DNA of 64,000 nucleotides from Bog-756 sp963696495 (lineage in GTDB: Bacteria; Actinomycetota; Acidimicrobiia; Acidimicrobiales; RAAP-2). Below the pieces are notes generated by a model that was not told the DNA's origin, did no database searches, and saw only the letters and a program-made list of their open reading frames with translations. The position numbers and the translations under genes were made by a program. This document shows, one piece after another, positions 43,289 through 51,634 of this stretch (within the stretch, counting starts at the first letter, position 1; each line of letters opens with the position of its first letter). The stretch covers positions 620,001-684,000 of the forward strand of contig CAVOKJ010000002.1 in assembly GCA_963696495.1 (NCBI GenBank), read 5' to 3'.

Positions 43289-43340
43289 CGAAGCCATCCT
43301 CCGTCCGTCCCGGCCCCAGCATTGCCCCAGCGCCGGATGG

Positions 43341-43366
43341 GTACCCATGATCCACAACCGGCAAAC
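43341..43366 (-). promoter_or_regulatory. SigB/SigF-type promoter of the small Cys-rich protein
   Basis: Minus strand: GTTT (43366-43363), 16-base spacer, GGGTAC (43346-43341). GGGTACCC is palindromic, but only the minus strand carries the -35 at the right spacing. Predicted start ~43335, leader ~45 bases. Confidence 0.7.
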
Positions 43367-43407
43367 TCCGGGCCGGACGGTCCCCGACGTGGCGTAACAT
43401 CCGGCCC

Positions 43408-44463
43408 ATGACCGGTGGGGCGACGCGGGACGGGGTGACCGGCACCGACGAGTCGGCATTCATCCGGCACCTGCCGAAGGCCGAGCTCCACCTGCACATC
43501 GAGGGAACGCTCGAACCCGAGATGATGCTCGCCTTCGCCGAGCGCAACGGGGTGCGTCTTCCCTTCACCGACTCGGACGCGGCCCGTGACGCGTATGTAT
43601 TCGGGGACCTCCAGTCGTTCCTCGATCTCTACTACTCGGGATGCGCCGTCCTCCGGACCGAGCAGGACTTCTACGAGCTGACGGTCGCCTATGTCGACCG
43701 CGCCTCCTCCCAGGGCGTCACCCATGCCGAGGTGTTCTTCGATCCGCAGTCCCACACCGTCCGCGGCGTTCCGTTGGGGTCGGTCGTCGGCGGCATCGCC
43801 CGCGGCCTCGAGGAGGGCCGGGACCGGTTGGGGGTGTCCTGGCGCCTGATCCTGTGCTTCCTCCGCCATCTGGGCCCCGAGGCGGCGATGGCCACCCTCG
43901 AGGAGGCCCTTCCCCATGGCCATCTCATCACTGCTGTCGGACTGGACTCCACCGAGCGGGGACATCCGCCGTCACAGTTCGAAGACGTGTTCCGGCGCGC
44001 TCGCCAGGAGGGCTTCCTCGCCGTCGCCCACGCCGGCGAGGAAGGCCCACCGGAGTACATCTGGCAGGCTCTGGACCTGTTGCGGGTCCGACGGGTCGAT
44101 CACGGGGTCAGGTGCTCAGAGGACCCCGCGCTCGTGCAACGACTCCGGGACGACCGGGTGCCCCTGACCGTCTGCCCTCTGTCCAACGTGATGCTCGGGG
44201 TGTTCCCGGACCTGGCCAGCCACAACCTGGCCACCCTGCTCCGCGCCGGGCTGGTCGTTACCGTCAACTCGGACGATCCCGCGTACTTCGGCGGCTACGT
44301 CGCCGACAATCTCGAGGCGGCCGCCCGGGCACTCGACCTCGACCGCGCCGAGATACTCACCCTGGCACGTCACTCGTTCGAGTCCTCGTTCCTGGCCGAG
44401 GCCGACAAGGTGGAGCGACTCGCCGAGGTGGACCGCTACGCGGCTACGAACCCGGGGGGCTGA
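43408..44463 (+). CDS. add: Adenosine/adenine deaminase family protein
   Basis: 351 residues. Metal-binding PKAELHLHIEGTLEPEM, then VTHAEVFFDPQSHT, AVAHAGEEGP, RRVDHGVRC and NSDDPAYFGGY, in the order of the adenosine deaminase TIM barrel. HLHIEGTLEPE and FDPQSHT are nearer to the adenine deaminase branch than to classical adenosine deaminase. It converts adenine or adenosine to hypoxanthine or inosine. Paired with the convergent nucleosidase below, it fits purine and methylthioadenosine salvage. Confidence 0.92.
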   Translation: MTGGATRDGVTGTDESAFIRHLPKAELHLHIEGTLEPEMMLAFAERNGVRLPFTDSDAARDAYVFGDLQSFLDLYYSGCAVLRTEQDFYELTVAYVDRASSQGVTHAEVFFDPQSHTVRGVPLGSVVGGIARGLEEGRDRLGVSWRLILCFLRHLGPEAAMATLEEALPHGHLITAVGLDSTERGHPPSQFEDVFRRARQEGFLAVAHAGEEGPPEYIWQALDLLRVRRVDHGVRCSEDPALVQRLRDDRVPLTVCPLSNVMLGVFPDLASHNLATLLRAGLVVTVNSDDPAYFGGYVADNLEAAARALDLDRAEILTLARHSFESSFLAEADKVERLAEVDRYAATNPGG

Positions 44464-45202
44464 GCGACACCGCCTCGATGGCCCGTTCGGCCGCGACGCG
44501 GCAGGCGAGCCGGGCGTCACCGGCCATCCGGCTCAAGGCCCGGATACTGGTCGGGTGCTTGGCCAGGTGGGCGACCACCGACTTCGTATCCGGCGTCCCG
44601 TCAGGACGGCTGAGGCCGAGGACCTCCTCGCCCACGAGCCCGTCGGACGTCCGGTCACTCACGCTACGGAACACCGACCAGGGCGTCCGCCGTCGCTCGC
44701 ACACCGCGGCGACGGCGGCTGTCTCCATGTCCAGGGCGACGACACCGTCACCCCTCAAGCCGGCGATGACCTCGTCGTCGGTGATGAGGGCGTCGGACGT
44801 CCACAGCTTGCCCCTCGGTTCCCCGCTCCCCAACCGCTCAGGTCGGTACTCGGTGCCCGAGGCACCATCGACCACCACGTCGGGCACCACGGGTGCGCCG
44901 ATGGCGACGTCCTCCTCGATCGAACCGGCGATGCCGACGACGACCACCCGCTCGATCGTCACGGCGTCCAGCAGACGAGTGACGTGTCGCTCGGCCCGGG
45001 CCGTCCCGATGCCCGTGACGACAGCCACCGCCGGCCGGCCCCCAACCGAGCCTTCGAAGACCTCGATCGGACCGAGGACCTTCCGCTGCAGGCCGAGCGT
45101 CCGCTTGAGCGGCGCCAGTTCCATCGGCATCGCACACACGAAGGCGGTGCGACCGGCACCCTGCTCGGACGGCCTGTCCATCGAGCCGACACTATCGGGC
45201 AT
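44444..45202 (-). CDS. MTA/SAH nucleosidase family protein
   Basis: 252 residues (ATG 45202; ATG 45181 possible). PNP/UDP phosphorylase fold: FVCAMPMELAPLKR, VAVVTGIGTARAERH, VVVVGIAGSIEEDVAIG, VVALDMETAAVAAVCER and VFRSVSDRTSDG, with the catalytic Asp in SD. It cleaves the glycosidic bond of methylthioadenosine, S-adenosylhomocysteine or a related nucleoside. It overlaps the deaminase 3' end by 20 bases and the upstream LapA gene by 11 bases. Confidence 0.88.
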   Translation of the reverse strand: MPDSVGSMDRPSEQGAGRTAFVCAMPMELAPLKRTLGLQRKVLGPIEVFEGSVGGRPAVAVVTGIGTARAERHVTRLLDAVTIERVVVVGIAGSIEEDVAIGAPVVPDVVVDGASGTEYRPERLGSGEPRGKLWTSDALITDDEVIAGLRGDGVVALDMETAAVAAVCERRRTPWSVFRSVSDRTSDGLVGEEVLGLSRPDGTPDTKSVVAHLAKHPTSIRALSRMAGDARLACRVAAERAIEAVSLSPPGS

Positions 45203-45458
45203 CGCGACGGGCGACCCTGCGGCGGTGCCGCCGGAGCACGCCCAGACCGAACCAGACGAGCGCTCCGAAGACCGCCATGAAGAGGGTGAACAGCCAGAGC
45301 GGCCAGGTGAAATTCCACACCAGGAAGTGAAGGGTGATCTTCTCCGTGTTCTGGATCATGAAGATCACCAGTAGGCCGACGCCGGTGAGGGAGGCGATCG
45401 CCCCGCCGCCCAGTCGTCGGCGATTGGCACCGTTGTCGGCGGGGCTCTGCTGGTCCAT
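45192..45458 (-). CDS. LapA-family (DUF1049) membrane protein 2
   Basis: 88 residues, AGAGGAG seven bases upstream of the ATG. Two membrane helices: VGLLVIFMIQNTEKITLHFLVW and LFTLFMAVFGALVWFGLGVL, with a basic C-terminus. A second LapA-type protein in the window; unlike the copy at 39523 it lacks the long disordered N-terminus and a visible SigB-type promoter. Confidence 0.88.
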   Translation of the reverse strand: MDQQSPADNGANRRRLGGGAIASLTGVGLLVIFMIQNTEKITLHFLVWNFTWPLWLFTLFMAVFGALVWFGLGVLRRHRRRVARRDAR

Positions 45459-45645
45459 GACGGCTCCTCTTGTACGTTTCGTATTCGTTCAGGGAACGGC
45501 GCGCTCGGCGCCGTCGCGGTGCACTCGACCGGCAGTCCGCCCGGTCCCCCGTCGGAGAGGCTAACCCCCGCCAAGGCCGGAGCCGGGGAGGCGTCAGACT
45601 TCCGGCGATTTCAGCCCCGTGCCTCCCGGACCACGGGACGACCGC

Positions 45646-46041
45646 TCAATCGGAGCCGTCCGCCCGAGTTGTCGGTTCGGCCGCGGTCCCCTCCGCGGCA
45701 CGGGCATCGGTAGCGTGACCCCAGCCGGCCTCCCGCGTGCTCCGTTCTATTCCGGACCGCCCGTTGGCCATGTACAGACGGTGCCGTACCTCGGCGTCGG
45801 CCTGGTCGATCTCCTTGCCGGGGACGAACCATCGGATCACGTCACCGATGACGTCGGGACCGCCACCGAGGACCCACTCCATGGATCCCTCACGCTCCGA
45901 CAGATCGACCATCTGGAAGACCTCGGCCCATTCCAGGTCGGGCTTGGCACTCAGCTTCCACTCGACCTCGACCCGGTCGCCGACCTCCCCGGCCTCGCTC
46001 CGGCCGGTGATCGCGATCGGCGTCCAATTCACTTCGGTCAT
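45646..46041 (-). CDS. Hypothetical protein
   Basis: 131 residues from ATG 46041 (TTG 46053 and GTG 46044 in frame). Unrecognised. Beta-rich start (PIAITGRSEAGEVGDRVEVEWKLSAKPDLEWAEVF) ending in a disordered Ala/Gly/Thr-rich tail. No cysteine, metal or catalytic motif is apparent. The 190 bases downstream toward the LapA gene hold nothing recognisable. Confidence 0.6.
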   Translation of the reverse strand: MTEVNWTPIAITGRSEAGEVGDRVEVEWKLSAKPDLEWAEVFQMVDLSEREGSMEWVLGGGPDVIGDVIRWFVPGKEIDQADAEVRHRLYMANGRSGIERSTREAGWGHATDARAAEGTAAEPTTRADGSD

Positions 46042-46183
46042 CACTGGACCCAAACCCTCTCCGAGCTCCGGTGCACACGAGCCCGCTTCGATCCTAAGAC
46101 GCCGTACTCACCCTCCAGTAGGGCCGAACGGCCCCAGTCGGCAAGGGCGAGGCCGCGCCGGCGCCAGCCGTCCGGCCGTGGGG

Positions 46184-46366
46184 TCAGGTGGTCTTCGCGC
46201 TCTCGAGCTGCGCGTGGATGGACCGGAGACGCTCACGGCGCTCCTCGAGCTGTCGCCGGTAGCCGGGGTTGTCGGTGTCGGCGATCTCGCTGCTCATGTC
46301 ACCCACCACCTCGGCGACGGTGCTCTTCAACTCTTCCGCCAGCGACTCTGACAGTTCCAGGATCAT
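46184..46366 (-). CDS. Small conserved actinobacterial protein
   Basis: 60 residues, GGAGG eight bases upstream of the ATG. All-helical and charged: LSESLAEELKSTVAEVVGDMSSEIADTDN then YRRQLEERRERLRSIHAQL. The TDNxxYR pattern is shared by many small actinobacterial proteins of unknown role; a protein-protein interaction function is plausible. Confidence 0.75.
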   Translation of the reverse strand: MILELSESLAEELKSTVAEVVGDMSSEIADTDNPGYRRQLEERRERLRSIHAQLESAKTT

Positions 46367-46452
46367 CGACGAAACCTCCGGTTGCGCTCGGATCGGGCAC
46401 CATCATCCTCCGGCACGTCGGCGAACTGTCATAGGGCCGAAGGTCCATTGCC

Positions 46453-46504
46453 CTCCGGTCCGTCACTCCGGTCCGTCACTCCGGTCCGTCACTCCGGTTC
46501 GTCA
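46453..46504. repeat. 13-bp tandem repeat overlapping the ppk2 stop codon
   Basis: CTCCGGTCCGTCA occurs at 46453-46465, 46466-46478 and 46479-46491, and once more with a single change (CTCCGGTTCGTCA, 46492-46504). The stop codon of the polyphosphate kinase gene lies in the last unit. A 13-base period is out of phase with codons, so copy-number change leaves the protein intact only because the array sits after the stop. Confidence 0.95.
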
Positions 46505-47404
46505 CTCCGACATGAGCCTGGCCCGAGCCTGCTCCAGCTGCTTTTGCTGATCGACGCCGACGCTCGGCGCCTCGAGATCCATCTGGTCGATTGTGTCGAC
46601 CAGGATGCCCCCCACGAGGGCCCGCAAGGCGTACTTGTGGTCGGCGGGCACCACGTACCAGGGGGCCCACTGCGTGGAGGTCGCGGTGATGGCCTCCTCG
46701 TACGCCGCCTGGTAGTCCGCCCAGTGCTCCCGCTCGGCCAGGTCGGCCATGGAGAACTTCCACAGTTTGGCCGGGTCCTCCAGCCGCTCGATGAACCGCT
46801 TCTTCTGCTCCTCCTTCGAGACGTTGAGGAAGATCTTCACGATCCGGGTCCCGTTGCGGTGGAGGTGGTGCTCAAAGGCGCTGATCTCCTCGAAGCGCTG
46901 CCGCCACAGGCGCTTGGGGGGCCCGACGTCCGATCCGGCCGGGTGGTCGCCCAGGAGTTCGGGGTGCACCCGCACCACGAGCACCTCCTCGTAGTACGAC
47001 CGGTTGAAGATCCCGATCTTGCCCCGTTCGGGGAGCGCCTTGCTGTACCTCCACAGGAAGTCGTGGCTGCGCTCCTCGGCCGACGGCTCCTTGAAGGACA
47101 CCACCTGGCAGCCCTGCGGATTCACTCCCGACATGACGTGCTTGATGGTCCCGTCCTTGCCGGCGGCGTCCATGGCCTGGAGCACGACCAGCAGCGCGTA
47201 GCGGTCGCTGGCCCACAGCAACTCCTGGGATCGCTTCAATTCGGCCACGAACGAGGCCAGATCCTGCTCGGCCACCGCCTTCTTGTGGGATCCCGAGGCT
47301 CCGAGCCAGTCGATCGTCGTCGAGACCGGACTCCGGCTGCCCAGGGCCGCCGCAGCCCCGGGCGCGACCCTCAGCTCCCCGATGACCGCCCTCTCGAGCT
47401 TCAT
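46502..47404 (-). CDS. ppk2: Polyphosphate kinase 2 (PPK2)
   Basis: 300 residues. Walker A VVLQAMDAAGKDGTIKHV (~70-88), GVNPQGCQVVSFKEP, Walker B FNRSYYEEVLVVRVHPE and the lid SKEEQKKRFIERLEDPAKLWKFS, all PPK2 features, closest to the class that phosphorylates AMP/ADP from polyphosphate. It starts 13 bases after the STAS gene and is probably co-transcribed with it. Together with CYTH-CHAD it points to polyphosphate-based energy buffering. Confidence 0.95.
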   Translation of the reverse strand: MKLERAVIGELRVAPGAAAALGSRSPVSTTIDWLGASGSHKKAVAEQDLASFVAELKRSQELLWASDRYALLVVLQAMDAAGKDGTIKHVMSGVNPQGCQVVSFKEPSAEERSHDFLWRYSKALPERGKIGIFNRSYYEEVLVVRVHPELLGDHPAGSDVGPPKRLWRQRFEEISAFEHHLHRNGTRIVKIFLNVSKEEQKKRFIERLEDPAKLWKFSMADLAEREHWADYQAAYEEAITATSTQWAPWYVVPADHKYALRALVGGILVDTIDQMDLEAPSVGVDQQKQLEQARARLMSE

Positions 47405-47417
47405 GCCCCGATCGCGG

Positions 47418-47846
47418 TCAGCGGGGAGGAACGGCGGGCACCGCAGACGCCCGGCCCCTGCTCCGGACCGGGGGGTCGAGGTCGTCGGGGAGATCGTGGA
47501 CGAGGACCGATGGGTCCAACTGTAGACGGCCGCCGGCCGAGCGCACGGCCTGTTGGAGCTCCATCAACAGGCCGACGCCACCGTGGTCGGACACCAACAG
47601 TGCGAGAGCCTGCAGTTCGAAGTCCCGGTAGCCGTCGGCGAGCAGCTCGTCCACCACCGAGGCCAGGTTGCCGCCCGTGGCGCGGTCCAGCGTGCCGGCC
47701 AACCGGATCACGACGGGCACCCGCTCGACGTCGATCCATAGCTCGAGGGCGACATCGGTGCGCCAGAATGCCTCCGGACGGCGCGGCTCGGACCCCACCC
47801 CGTCGTCATCCACGAATGGACCGTTTGTGCTGCTCGTCAGGGTCAT
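47418..47846 (-). CDS. STAS domain anti-anti-sigma-like protein
   Basis: 142 residues from ATG 47846 (GGAGGAG five bases upstream). STAS pattern: VPVVIRLAGTLDRATGGNLASVVDELLADGYRDFELQALALLVSDHGGVGLLMELQ. The position equivalent to the phosphorylated Ser reads SDHGG, so whether it is a working phospho-switch is uncertain. N-terminal ~30 residues are disordered. It may be a second partner for an RsbW-like kinase. Confidence 0.8.
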   Translation of the reverse strand: MTLTSSTNGPFVDDDGVGSEPRRPEAFWRTDVALELWIDVERVPVVIRLAGTLDRATGGNLASVVDELLADGYRDFELQALALLVSDHGGVGLLMELQQAVRSAGGRLQLDPSVLVHDLPDDLDPPVRSRGRASAVPAVPPR

Positions 47847-47978
47847 CGGCTCCTCCGGTGCTGGCGTGTCCCCCTCGGCGATTGCCTTCCACTGCACCCC
47901 CGCGCCACTCAGCTTGGGTGGGACGAGTGCGGCCCACTAGAGGCGAAGGTCACGATGGTGGGGGCTACGCTGGCCCGG

Positions 47979-48764
47979 ATGTGCCTCCTCCTGTTCGCGT
48001 GGCAGACGGGTTCGTCGTTCCCACTGATCGTCGCCGCCAACCGTGACGAACAGCTCGATAGGCCGGCCCAAGCGTTCTGCACCCTTCGAGACCAGCATCC
48101 GAGGGTCCTGGGCGGCCACGACGATCTCGCCGGAGGCACCTGGCTCGCCGCCAATGAGCACGGGGTGGTGGCGGGACTCACCAACCGGCCGTCGCCCGGC
48201 GGACGCGACCCCGGCAAGCGGACGCGTGGCGAGCTACCACTGGTGTTGGTGGGAGGGCGCACCGCCGCCGACGGCGTCGACGCGTTGGTGCGGCGCATCC
48301 GACCGGACGACTACAACCCGGCGTGGCTCCTCGTCGGAGATCGTCGGTCGCTGTTCTACCTGGAGGTGGCACCCGGGCGGCCGGTCAGCGTGCAGCTCCT
48401 GGCCCCCGGCGTCCACGTGCTCGAGAACGCGCCCCTCGGCCAGCCGTCACCCAAGGTCGAGCGGGTGAGGTCGCTGTTGTCGGCATCCGACGGGGTCGGA
48501 AACCCGTGGACGGCGCTGCCGTCCATCCTCGCCGACCATCTGGTGCCCGTCGTCGAGGTACAAGAGGCCGCGGCTGACGGTGGAGGAGTCTCCCGCCAGC
48601 TGGAGACCTTCGCCGCCTGCGTGCACACCGACGGGTACGGGACACGTTCCGCCACCGTGTTGGCCGTGCCGGCCGCCACCGCCAGCGAGACCCGCATCCT
48701 GGTCGCCGACGGACCCCCTTGCACCGCGCCGTTCGTCGACGTGACCGGGCGCTGGACCCGCTGA
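47979..48764 (+). CDS. NRDE/TANGO2-family protein
   Basis: 261 residues. ATG 47979 gives the family-typical MCLLLFAWQ with Cys2; NRDE is conserved as VAANRDEQLDRPA, and VLGGHDDLAGGTWLAANEHGVVAGLTNR follows. The family (N-terminal nucleophile fold) is of unclear function, with proposed roles in heme handling or lipid metabolism. In-frame ATG 47955 is the alternative start. Confidence 0.92.
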   Translation: MCLLLFAWQTGSSFPLIVAANRDEQLDRPAQAFCTLRDQHPRVLGGHDDLAGGTWLAANEHGVVAGLTNRPSPGGRDPGKRTRGELPLVLVGGRTAADGVDALVRRIRPDDYNPAWLLVGDRRSLFYLEVAPGRPVSVQLLAPGVHVLENAPLGQPSPKVERVRSLLSASDGVGNPWTALPSILADHLVPVVEVQEAAADGGGVSRQLETFAACVHTDGYGTRSATVLAVPAATASETRILVADGPPCTAPFVDVTGRWTR

Positions 48765-48780
48765 ACGGCCGGGGCCGGTC

Positions 48781-49836
48781 TCAGTCGGCATTGGGGACGA
48801 TGACCGCCCTGCCCTCCAGCTTCCCCGCCCGCAGCTGTTCGTAGACCGCCGGTGCCTCGTCCAGTGTGAACGCGGTGACCTTGGGCTTGAGCAGTCCCCG
48901 TGCCGCCAGTCCCAGCACCTCGACCAGCTCGGTGCGACCACCCCAGTACGTGGTCTGCACCGACACCTCATAGGCCGGCGAGAAGAACGAGAAGGGCAGC
49001 GTCCCTCCGCCGATCCCGACCAGGGTGAGGTCGCCGAGGGTGCGGGTGATGGCGGCCCCCAGCGTCAGGGTCTCGTCGACCCCGACGAAGTCGAGGACCA
49101 CGTCGGCCCCTCGGCCTCCGGTCGCCTCCCTCACGGAGTCGGCGGCACCGGCACCGGGAGCCACGACCAGATCGGCGCCGTTCTCCTGTGCGAGCTCTCG
49201 CGCCTCGGACCTGCTGTCCACGCCGATGACCTGCGCGCCGGTGGTCGCCTTCAGGATCTGCACGGCGAGATGGCCGAGACCACCGACTCCGATGACCACC
49301 GCCCAGGCGCCGGGCAGCAGCTTCGGGGCCGATCGCCGGATGGCGTGATACGGGGTCAGTCCGGCATCCGTGAGCGGTGCCGCATCGACGGGCTCGAGCC
49401 CGTCGGGAAGCGGGACGAGGAAGCGGGGATCGGGGACGAGGAGGAAGTCGGCCATACCGCCATCGAGGCCCAGGCCCCCGCCCCCACCGGGCACGGGTGC
49501 CGCGTCGAGGTTCTCGCAGTACGTCTCGAAGCCCAGTCGGCAGCGATCACAGGTTCCACAGCCCCACGGGCCGTAGACGGCGACCGCTTGCCCGATCTCG
49601 ACCCCACTCACCCCGGTGCCGACGGCATGCACCCAACCGGCATTCTCGTGGCCCAGCGTGAAGGGCGGGCCCCACGGGAGCGCTCCCGCCTCGAAGTCGT
49701 GCATCAGATGGAGGTCGGAGTGACAGGCCCCTGCGCCCCCGACCCGGACCACCACCTGTCCGGGTCCGGGGACCGGATCGTCGACCTCGACGAGCTGCGG
49801 TTCCGACTTCCACTCCAACAGGCGAAGGGCACGCAT
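48781..49836 (-). CDS. Zinc-dependent alcohol dehydrogenase family protein
   Basis: 351 residues. Medium-chain dehydrogenase: GACHSDLH (catalytic Zn Cys), GHENAGWVHAVGTGV, structural-Zn cysteines GCGTCDRCRLGFETYC, nucleotide-binding VIGVGGLGHLAVQIL. It oxidises an alcohol or reduces an aldehyde with NAD(P). The neighbouring tRNA shows it is a chromosomal location without mobile DNA. Confidence 0.92.
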   Translation of the reverse strand: MRALRLLEWKSEPQLVEVDDPVPGPGQVVVRVGGAGACHSDLHLMHDFEAGALPWGPPFTLGHENAGWVHAVGTGVSGVEIGQAVAVYGPWGCGTCDRCRLGFETYCENLDAAPVPGGGGGLGLDGGMADFLLVPDPRFLVPLPDGLEPVDAAPLTDAGLTPYHAIRRSAPKLLPGAWAVVIGVGGLGHLAVQILKATTGAQVIGVDSRSEARELAQENGADLVVAPGAGAADSVREATGGRGADVVLDFVGVDETLTLGAAITRTLGDLTLVGIGGGTLPFSFFSPAYEVSVQTTYWGGRTELVEVLGLAARGLLKPKVTAFTLDEAPAVYEQLRAGKLEGRAVIVPNAD

Positions 49837-49972
49837 GTCACACCTCTCGGTCCGGGCCGCGGCGCGTGGCGCTTCTCACCCCGAACGAGTTCGACGACTT
49901 ACACTCGACCACCACCCAGAAGGCCACTTTGTCCTACATGCTGGTCCACTGAATGGGGTCGAGCCCAACTGG

Positions 49973-50045
49973 AGCGGACGACGGGATTCGAACCCGCGAC
50001 CCCAACCTTGGCAAGGTTGTGCTCTACCAGCTGAGCCACGTCCGC
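49973..50045 (-). tRNA. tRNA-Gly (anticodon GCC)
   Basis: 73 bases, read on the minus strand. Acceptor GCGGACG pairs with CGTCCGC at the 3' end; D-arm GGCTCAGCTGGTAGAGC; anticodon stem-loop CAACC-TTGCCAA-GGTTG with anticodon GCC; T-arm GCGGGTTCGAATCCCGT. CCA is not encoded (the DNA reads T-CC after the acceptor). No integrase or attachment site flanks it. Confidence 0.95.
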
Positions 50046-50135
50046 GTGAGGTGACCACTCTAGCAGTTGGCGGATCCGGGCTTCCCTGGTCCGGCATCCC
50101 TGACCGATCAGGGGGCCGGGGCACCGATCGGGTCG

Positions 50136-51629
50136 TCAGGCGGGCAATTCCGAGTGCCACCACGGGACCGGGCGATCCCGTCGGTTCGCCTCACCGACCA
50201 ACTCGGACAGTGACGCCTGCATGCCCCGGGCGATGGTGTCGACATCCGGGGCCAGGTCCCAACAGGCCTGCACACCGACGAAGAGGGAGTCGAGATAGGA
50301 GAAGACCGTCACGTTCACCCCGACCCCCTCGATGATGGGACCGAGCGGGTACATGGCGACCATTCGTGCGCCGGCCAGGTAGAGGGGGAAGTCGGGACCG
50401 GGGACGTTGGAGACGATCAGGTTGAACATCGGCGCCAGATGGTCGAAGAGCCTCACGTTGGTCACCAGCCGGGTGAGTCGTGTGGCCAACGCCGGGACGG
50501 CCGCCTGGGCCCAACCGGCGAAGACGTCGGGCCCGATCACCGCCATCTGCTCCTTCGCCGAGCGCATGCCGTTGCGAACCTGACCCAGGCGGGTGGCGGC
50601 ATCCTCCACACCGGTGGCCAGAGACACCAGCAGCGCGGACACCCGGTTCCCGAGCGCCCCCTGTTCGGACGGCGTACGAACAGACACCGGCACCAACGCC
50701 ACCAGCGAGTCGTCGAGCACTTCGTCCCGCTGCTCGAAGAAGCTCCGCATGGCGCCGCCGGTCACCGTGAGCACCACGTCGTTCGTGGTGCCGCCCAGCG
50801 TCTCCCTGACCCGGCGGACGTCGCTCATGGGCAGTTCGGCGAAGGCCGTGCGGCGGTGGGGCGAGATGGCCCGGTTGATGGACGTGCGGGGCGCGGTGAA
50901 CGGTGACGGGGGAAGGGTCCCGGCCACCTCGCGGTTCCTGCCGTTCAGGCTGCGGCCCGCTTCGAAGGTCCGGGACACCGTGCGCACCACCGAATCGGCC
51001 GCACCCGGCAGTCCCCCCAGCACCTCGCGCCAACGGCCGAGGCCGCCGGGCAGCGGTCCCGGGCTCCACGAGGGATCGGTCGGCTCGTCCGGCCGGCGGT
51101 CCACCGACCTGTCGACCTCCCGTCCGCCGAAGAGAGGATGGGGACCCGGATCCGGCGAGAGATCGAAGAAGGCGGCCATCACCTCGGCCGCGGAGACGCC
51201 GTCGATGATGGCATGGTGGACCTTGGGTATCAACGCCACGCGGCCGTGCTCCAGGCCCTCGACGACGTGGAACTCCCACAGCGGCCGTTGTCGGTCGAGC
51301 GGGCGCGACGCCACGTCGGCCGCCAGGGCGGCCAACTCGGCGAGCCCGCCGGGTCTCGGGACGCTCACCCGGCGGACGTGGAAGTCGATGTCGAAATCGG
51401 GGTCGTCGACCAGTGACGGGTGCTGGAGCCCGAGTGGCACCTCGACCATCCGCTGCCGGAACGGGGGGACCAGGGGCACCCGGCTCGCCACCAGGGCCCG
51501 GATGCGGTCGAAGTCGGTGCCGTCGCCCCCCTCGCCCGGCTCGAAGATCAGCACGCCGGCGATGTGGAGATGGGCGGTCGGGGACTCCAGCGCCAGGAAG
51601 GCACCGTCCAGCCCGGTCAGACGCCCCAC
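50136..51629 (-). CDS. Wax ester synthase/diacylglycerol acyltransferase (WS/DGAT)
   Basis: 497 residues. N-terminal RLTGLDGAFLALES, catalytic HHxxxDG motif (VHHAIIDG), and the late NRVSALLVSLA and NLIVSNVPGP motifs define the bacterial bifunctional WS/DGAT family, which makes wax esters or triacylglycerols from acyl-CoA at the membrane. It is five bases from dut in the same direction. An acyl-CoA synthetase is encoded at 52962. Confidence 0.95.
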   Translation of the reverse strand: MGRLTGLDGAFLALESPTAHLHIAGVLIFEPGEGGDGTDFDRIRALVASRVPLVPPFRQRMVEVPLGLQHPSLVDDPDFDIDFHVRRVSVPRPGGLAELAALAADVASRPLDRQRPLWEFHVVEGLEHGRVALIPKVHHAIIDGVSAAEVMAAFFDLSPDPGPHPLFGGREVDRSVDRRPDEPTDPSWSPGPLPGGLGRWREVLGGLPGAADSVVRTVSRTFEAGRSLNGRNREVAGTLPPSPFTAPRTSINRAISPHRRTAFAELPMSDVRRVRETLGGTTNDVVLTVTGGAMRSFFEQRDEVLDDSLVALVPVSVRTPSEQGALGNRVSALLVSLATGVEDAATRLGQVRNGMRSAKEQMAVIGPDVFAGWAQAAVPALATRLTRLVTNVRLFDHLAPMFNLIVSNVPGPDFPLYLAGARMVAMYPLGPIIEGVGVNVTVFSYLDSLFVGVQACWDLAPDVDTIARGMQASLSELVGEANRRDRPVPWWHSELPA

Positions 51630-51634
51630 GCCCG

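Noticed and set aside
49973..50045. tRNA-Gly as an integration site of a genomic island
   Set aside because: No integrase, recombinase or repeated tRNA 3' end is found within the neighbouring genes, which are ordinary metabolic genes.
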